From assembly GCA_946042285.1 (NCBI GenBank), contig CAMGDK010000073.1:1-7363 (forward strand): 7,363 bases of DNA. Reading direction: 5' to 3'. The notes under the pieces were generated by a model, which saw only the letters and a list, made by a program, of their open reading frames with translations, was not told the origin of the DNA and did not search any database. The position numbers and the translations under genes are program-made. Origin of the DNA: an uncultured Clostridia bacterium. Lineage in GTDB: Bacteria > Bacillota > Clostridia > Oscillospirales > Acutalibacteraceae. Within the stretch, counting starts at the first letter, position 1. The number at the start of each line of letters is the position of its first letter. This document shows, in pieces, positions 6,083-7,363 of this stretch.

Positions 6083-7363
6083 TTTTTGTCTCCTTATTTT
6101 TATTTGGTGTTTTAGCCTTTTGTGTGTCTTTACCTTGCTTTACGGCAGGCTTTGCCGTCTTTTCGGCTTTAGCAGGCGATTTTGCCGCCTTTTCTGCCTT
6201 ATCTGACTTTACTGCCGCTGCCGGCTTTGCAGGCTCTGCCTTTTTCTTAGGGGCAGGCTTGCTTTTCTTTTCCTCAACTCTTTCAAGATAGATGGCAGAT
6301 AATCCGCTGAGCTTCAGCGAAATACTGTCTTCATAGCCGTGCATTGCAACGGGCTTTGATTTGTATGAGCCGGCAAGTCTTGCCTTTTCACCGCCGTATT
6401 TTTGAAGCTCGCTGTCGAACACAACCTTGTATGTGCCCTTTTCGGGGACACCTATTTTGTAATCATTAAAGCTGTTTGGAGTAAAGTTGAACACTGCAAT
6501 AATCTCCTTACCGCTTTTATCAATTCTTCTAAATGCGATAATCGAGTTTGCATTGTCCTCACTGCTAATCCACTGGAAGCCCTCCCAGCTGTAATCAACC
6601 TCCCACAGTGCAGGAGTTTTTCTGTAAAACTCGTTAAGCTCCCTTGAATATCCCTGAAGAGCCCTGTGCTTGTCATAGCCGAGAAGAAGCCAATCAAGTC
6701 CCTGCTCGTAATTCCATTCGATAAACTGACCGAACTCCGAGCCCATAAACAAAAGCTTCTTGCCGGGGTGAGCCATCATGTACGCAAGGAAAAGGCGTAT
6801 TCCCTTGAATTTCATGTCGTAGTCACCGGGCATCTTGTTGATAAGACTGCATTTGCCGTGAACAACCTCGTCGTGACTTATAGGTAAAATAAAGTTTTCA
6901 CTAAATGCATAGAAGAAGCTGAATGTAATGCAGTTGTGATTACCCTTTCTAAATAATGGATCGAGCGATGTGTAACGAAGCATGTCGTTCATCCAACCCA
7001 TATTCCACTTGAAGTTAAAGCCAAGTCCGCCGATGTCGGTCGGCATTGTAATCATTGGCCAAGCCGTTGACTCCTCGGCAATCATCATCACCTCGGGATG
7101 CTCCTTGAACATCACGCTGTTAAGTATTTGGAAAAACTCAACTGCTTCAAGGTTTTCCCTTCCGCCGTTCTTGTTAGGAGTCCACTGTCCGTCATCTCTG
7201 CCGTAGTCGAGATATAGCATTGATGCAACTGCGTCAACCCTCAAGCCGTCAAAGTGGAACTGATCAACCCAGTACATAGCAGATGAAATGAGGAAGGAGC
7301 GCACCTCGTTTTTGCCGTAGTCAAATACTCTTGTGCCCCATTCCTTATGCTCACCTTTTTTCA
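6069..7363 (-). CDS. glgB: 1,4-alpha-glucan branching enzyme, 5' part missing at window edge, with Lys/Ala-rich tail
   Basis: GlgB (GH13) cuts alpha-1,4 chains and rejoins them as alpha-1,6 branches. The frame stays open to the right edge, and the first full codons read KKGEHKEWGTRVFDYGKNEV, which matches GlgB, so the N-terminal domains and the true start are outside. About 430 residues are visible. Numbering from the Val codon at 7304, the nucleophile is Asp24 (LRVDAVASM), the general acid Glu77 (MIAEEST) and the third carboxylate Asp145 (ISHDEVVHGK). A C-terminal beta domain follows from about 250 to 343 (IIAVFNFTPN, SAIYLERV). The enzyme would normally end there, but 68 more residues (6072-6275) follow, with 23 Lys and 14 Ala plus several Pro and no predicted fold. 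The last ten residues, KNKETKNGKK, also encode the glgC ribosome binding site. The identity is secure; the tail has no known role. Confidence 0.96.
   Translation of the reverse strand, partial: KKGEHKEWGTRVFDYGKNEVRSFLISSAMYWVDQFHFDGLRVDAVASMLYLDYGRDDGQWTPNKNGGRENLEAVEFFQILNSVMFKEHPEVMMIAEESTAWPMITMPTDIGGLGFNFKWNMGWMNDMLRYTSLDPLFRKGNHNCITFSFFYAFSENFILPISHDEVVHGKCSLINKMPGDYDMKFKGIRLFLAYMMAHPGKKLLFMGSEFGQFIEWNYEQGLDWLLLGYDKHRALQGYSRELNEFYRKTPALWEVDYSWEGFQWISSEDNANSIIAFRRIDKSGKEIIAVFNFTPNSFNDYKIGVPEKGTYKVVFDSELQKYGGEKARLAGSYKSKPVAMHGYEDSISLKLSGLSAIYLERVEEKKSKPAPKKKAEPAKPAAAVKSDKAEKAAKSPAKAEKTAKPAVKQGKDTQKAKTPNKNKETKNGKK
6072..6275 (-). other. Lys/Ala/Pro-rich disordered tail of GlgB
   Basis: Residues 344-411 (numbered from the codon at 7304) form a low-complexity, strongly basic tail with repeated motifs such as KAEKAAK, SPAKAEKTAK and PAVK. 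Its makeup resembles histone H1-like tails. It follows directly after the ordinary GlgB ending SAIYLERV and stays in frame to the stop codon, so it appears to be a genuine extension. E. coli-type GlgB has nothing comparable. Confidence 0.8.
6083..6095 (-). promoter_or_regulatory. Ribosome binding site of glgC inside the glgB coding region
   Basis: AAGGAG (6090-6095, - strand) lies 7 nt before the glgC ATG at 6082. The ATG comes 14 nt before the end of glgB, so ribosomes finishing glgB stop beside the glgC start. This fixes the glgC start and suggests translational coupling. Confidence 0.85.

Noticed and set aside
6058..6291. A + strand reading frame whose product looks like a hydrophobic, membrane-like protein rich in Phe, Ala and Leu.
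   Set aside because: It is the antisense of the Lys/Ala-rich GlgB tail; AAA/AAG and GCN codons read backwards give Phe/Leu and hydrophobic codons. It has no ribosome binding site and the opposite strand is clearly coding.
6069..7304. GlgB starting at 7304 as a complete 411-residue protein.
   Set aside because: The codon at 7304 is GTG inside the conserved YGKNEVRSFL segment, and the frame continues upstream to the window edge with recognisable GlgB sequence. The gene is cut by the window.

Overview
The window looks like chromosomal DNA from a low-to-moderate-GC Gram-positive anaerobe, most likely a gut Clostridia member of the Ruminococcaceae/Oscillospiraceae type. This is inferred from the glgB-glgC-glgD-glgA order with a separate GlgD (a Firmicutes trait), strong AGGAG-type ribosome binding sites before most genes, and a choloylglycine hydrolase of the bile-salt-hydrolase type, which is common in gut bacteria. 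No rRNA, tRNA, CRISPR array, transposase or phage gene was seen.

Layout from left to right. Positions 1-80 hold two back-to-back hairpins, the second with a T-run on the + strand; they probably end a + strand gene outside the window. Positions 78-1022 (- strand) encode a choloylglycine hydrolase with all the expected catalytic residues. Positions 1023-1263 are a divergent, AT-rich intergenic region with several inverted repeats. Positions 1264-2181 (+ strand) encode a stand-alone E2-type (2-oxoacid dehydrogenase) acyltransferase domain without a lipoyl domain. Positions 2182-2323 are a convergent intergenic region with two hairpins whose T-runs face opposite ways. From 2324 to the right edge, the - strand carries a compact glycogen operon, transcribed glgB, glgC, glgD, glgA; glgB is cut by the edge and lacks its 5' part.

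The four glg genes make a full route from glucose-1-phosphate to branched glycogen. GlgC (with GlgD as a probable non-catalytic partner) makes ADP-glucose, GlgA extends alpha-1,4 chains, and GlgB adds alpha-1,6 branches. The genes are 3-12 bases apart or overlap by 14 bases, and the binding sites for glgC and glgD lie inside the preceding coding region, so translation is probably coupled. No glgP follows glgA; a terminator does.

The window is mostly ordinary metabolism. The points most worth a second look are a 68-residue Lys/Ala/Pro-rich tail on GlgB, replacement of the usual KTGGL lysine of GlgA by alanine, the orphan E2-like acyltransferase with an altered HRxxDG motif and a basic insertion, and the hairpin-rich intergenic regions. 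I do not see a convincing new multi-gene system.
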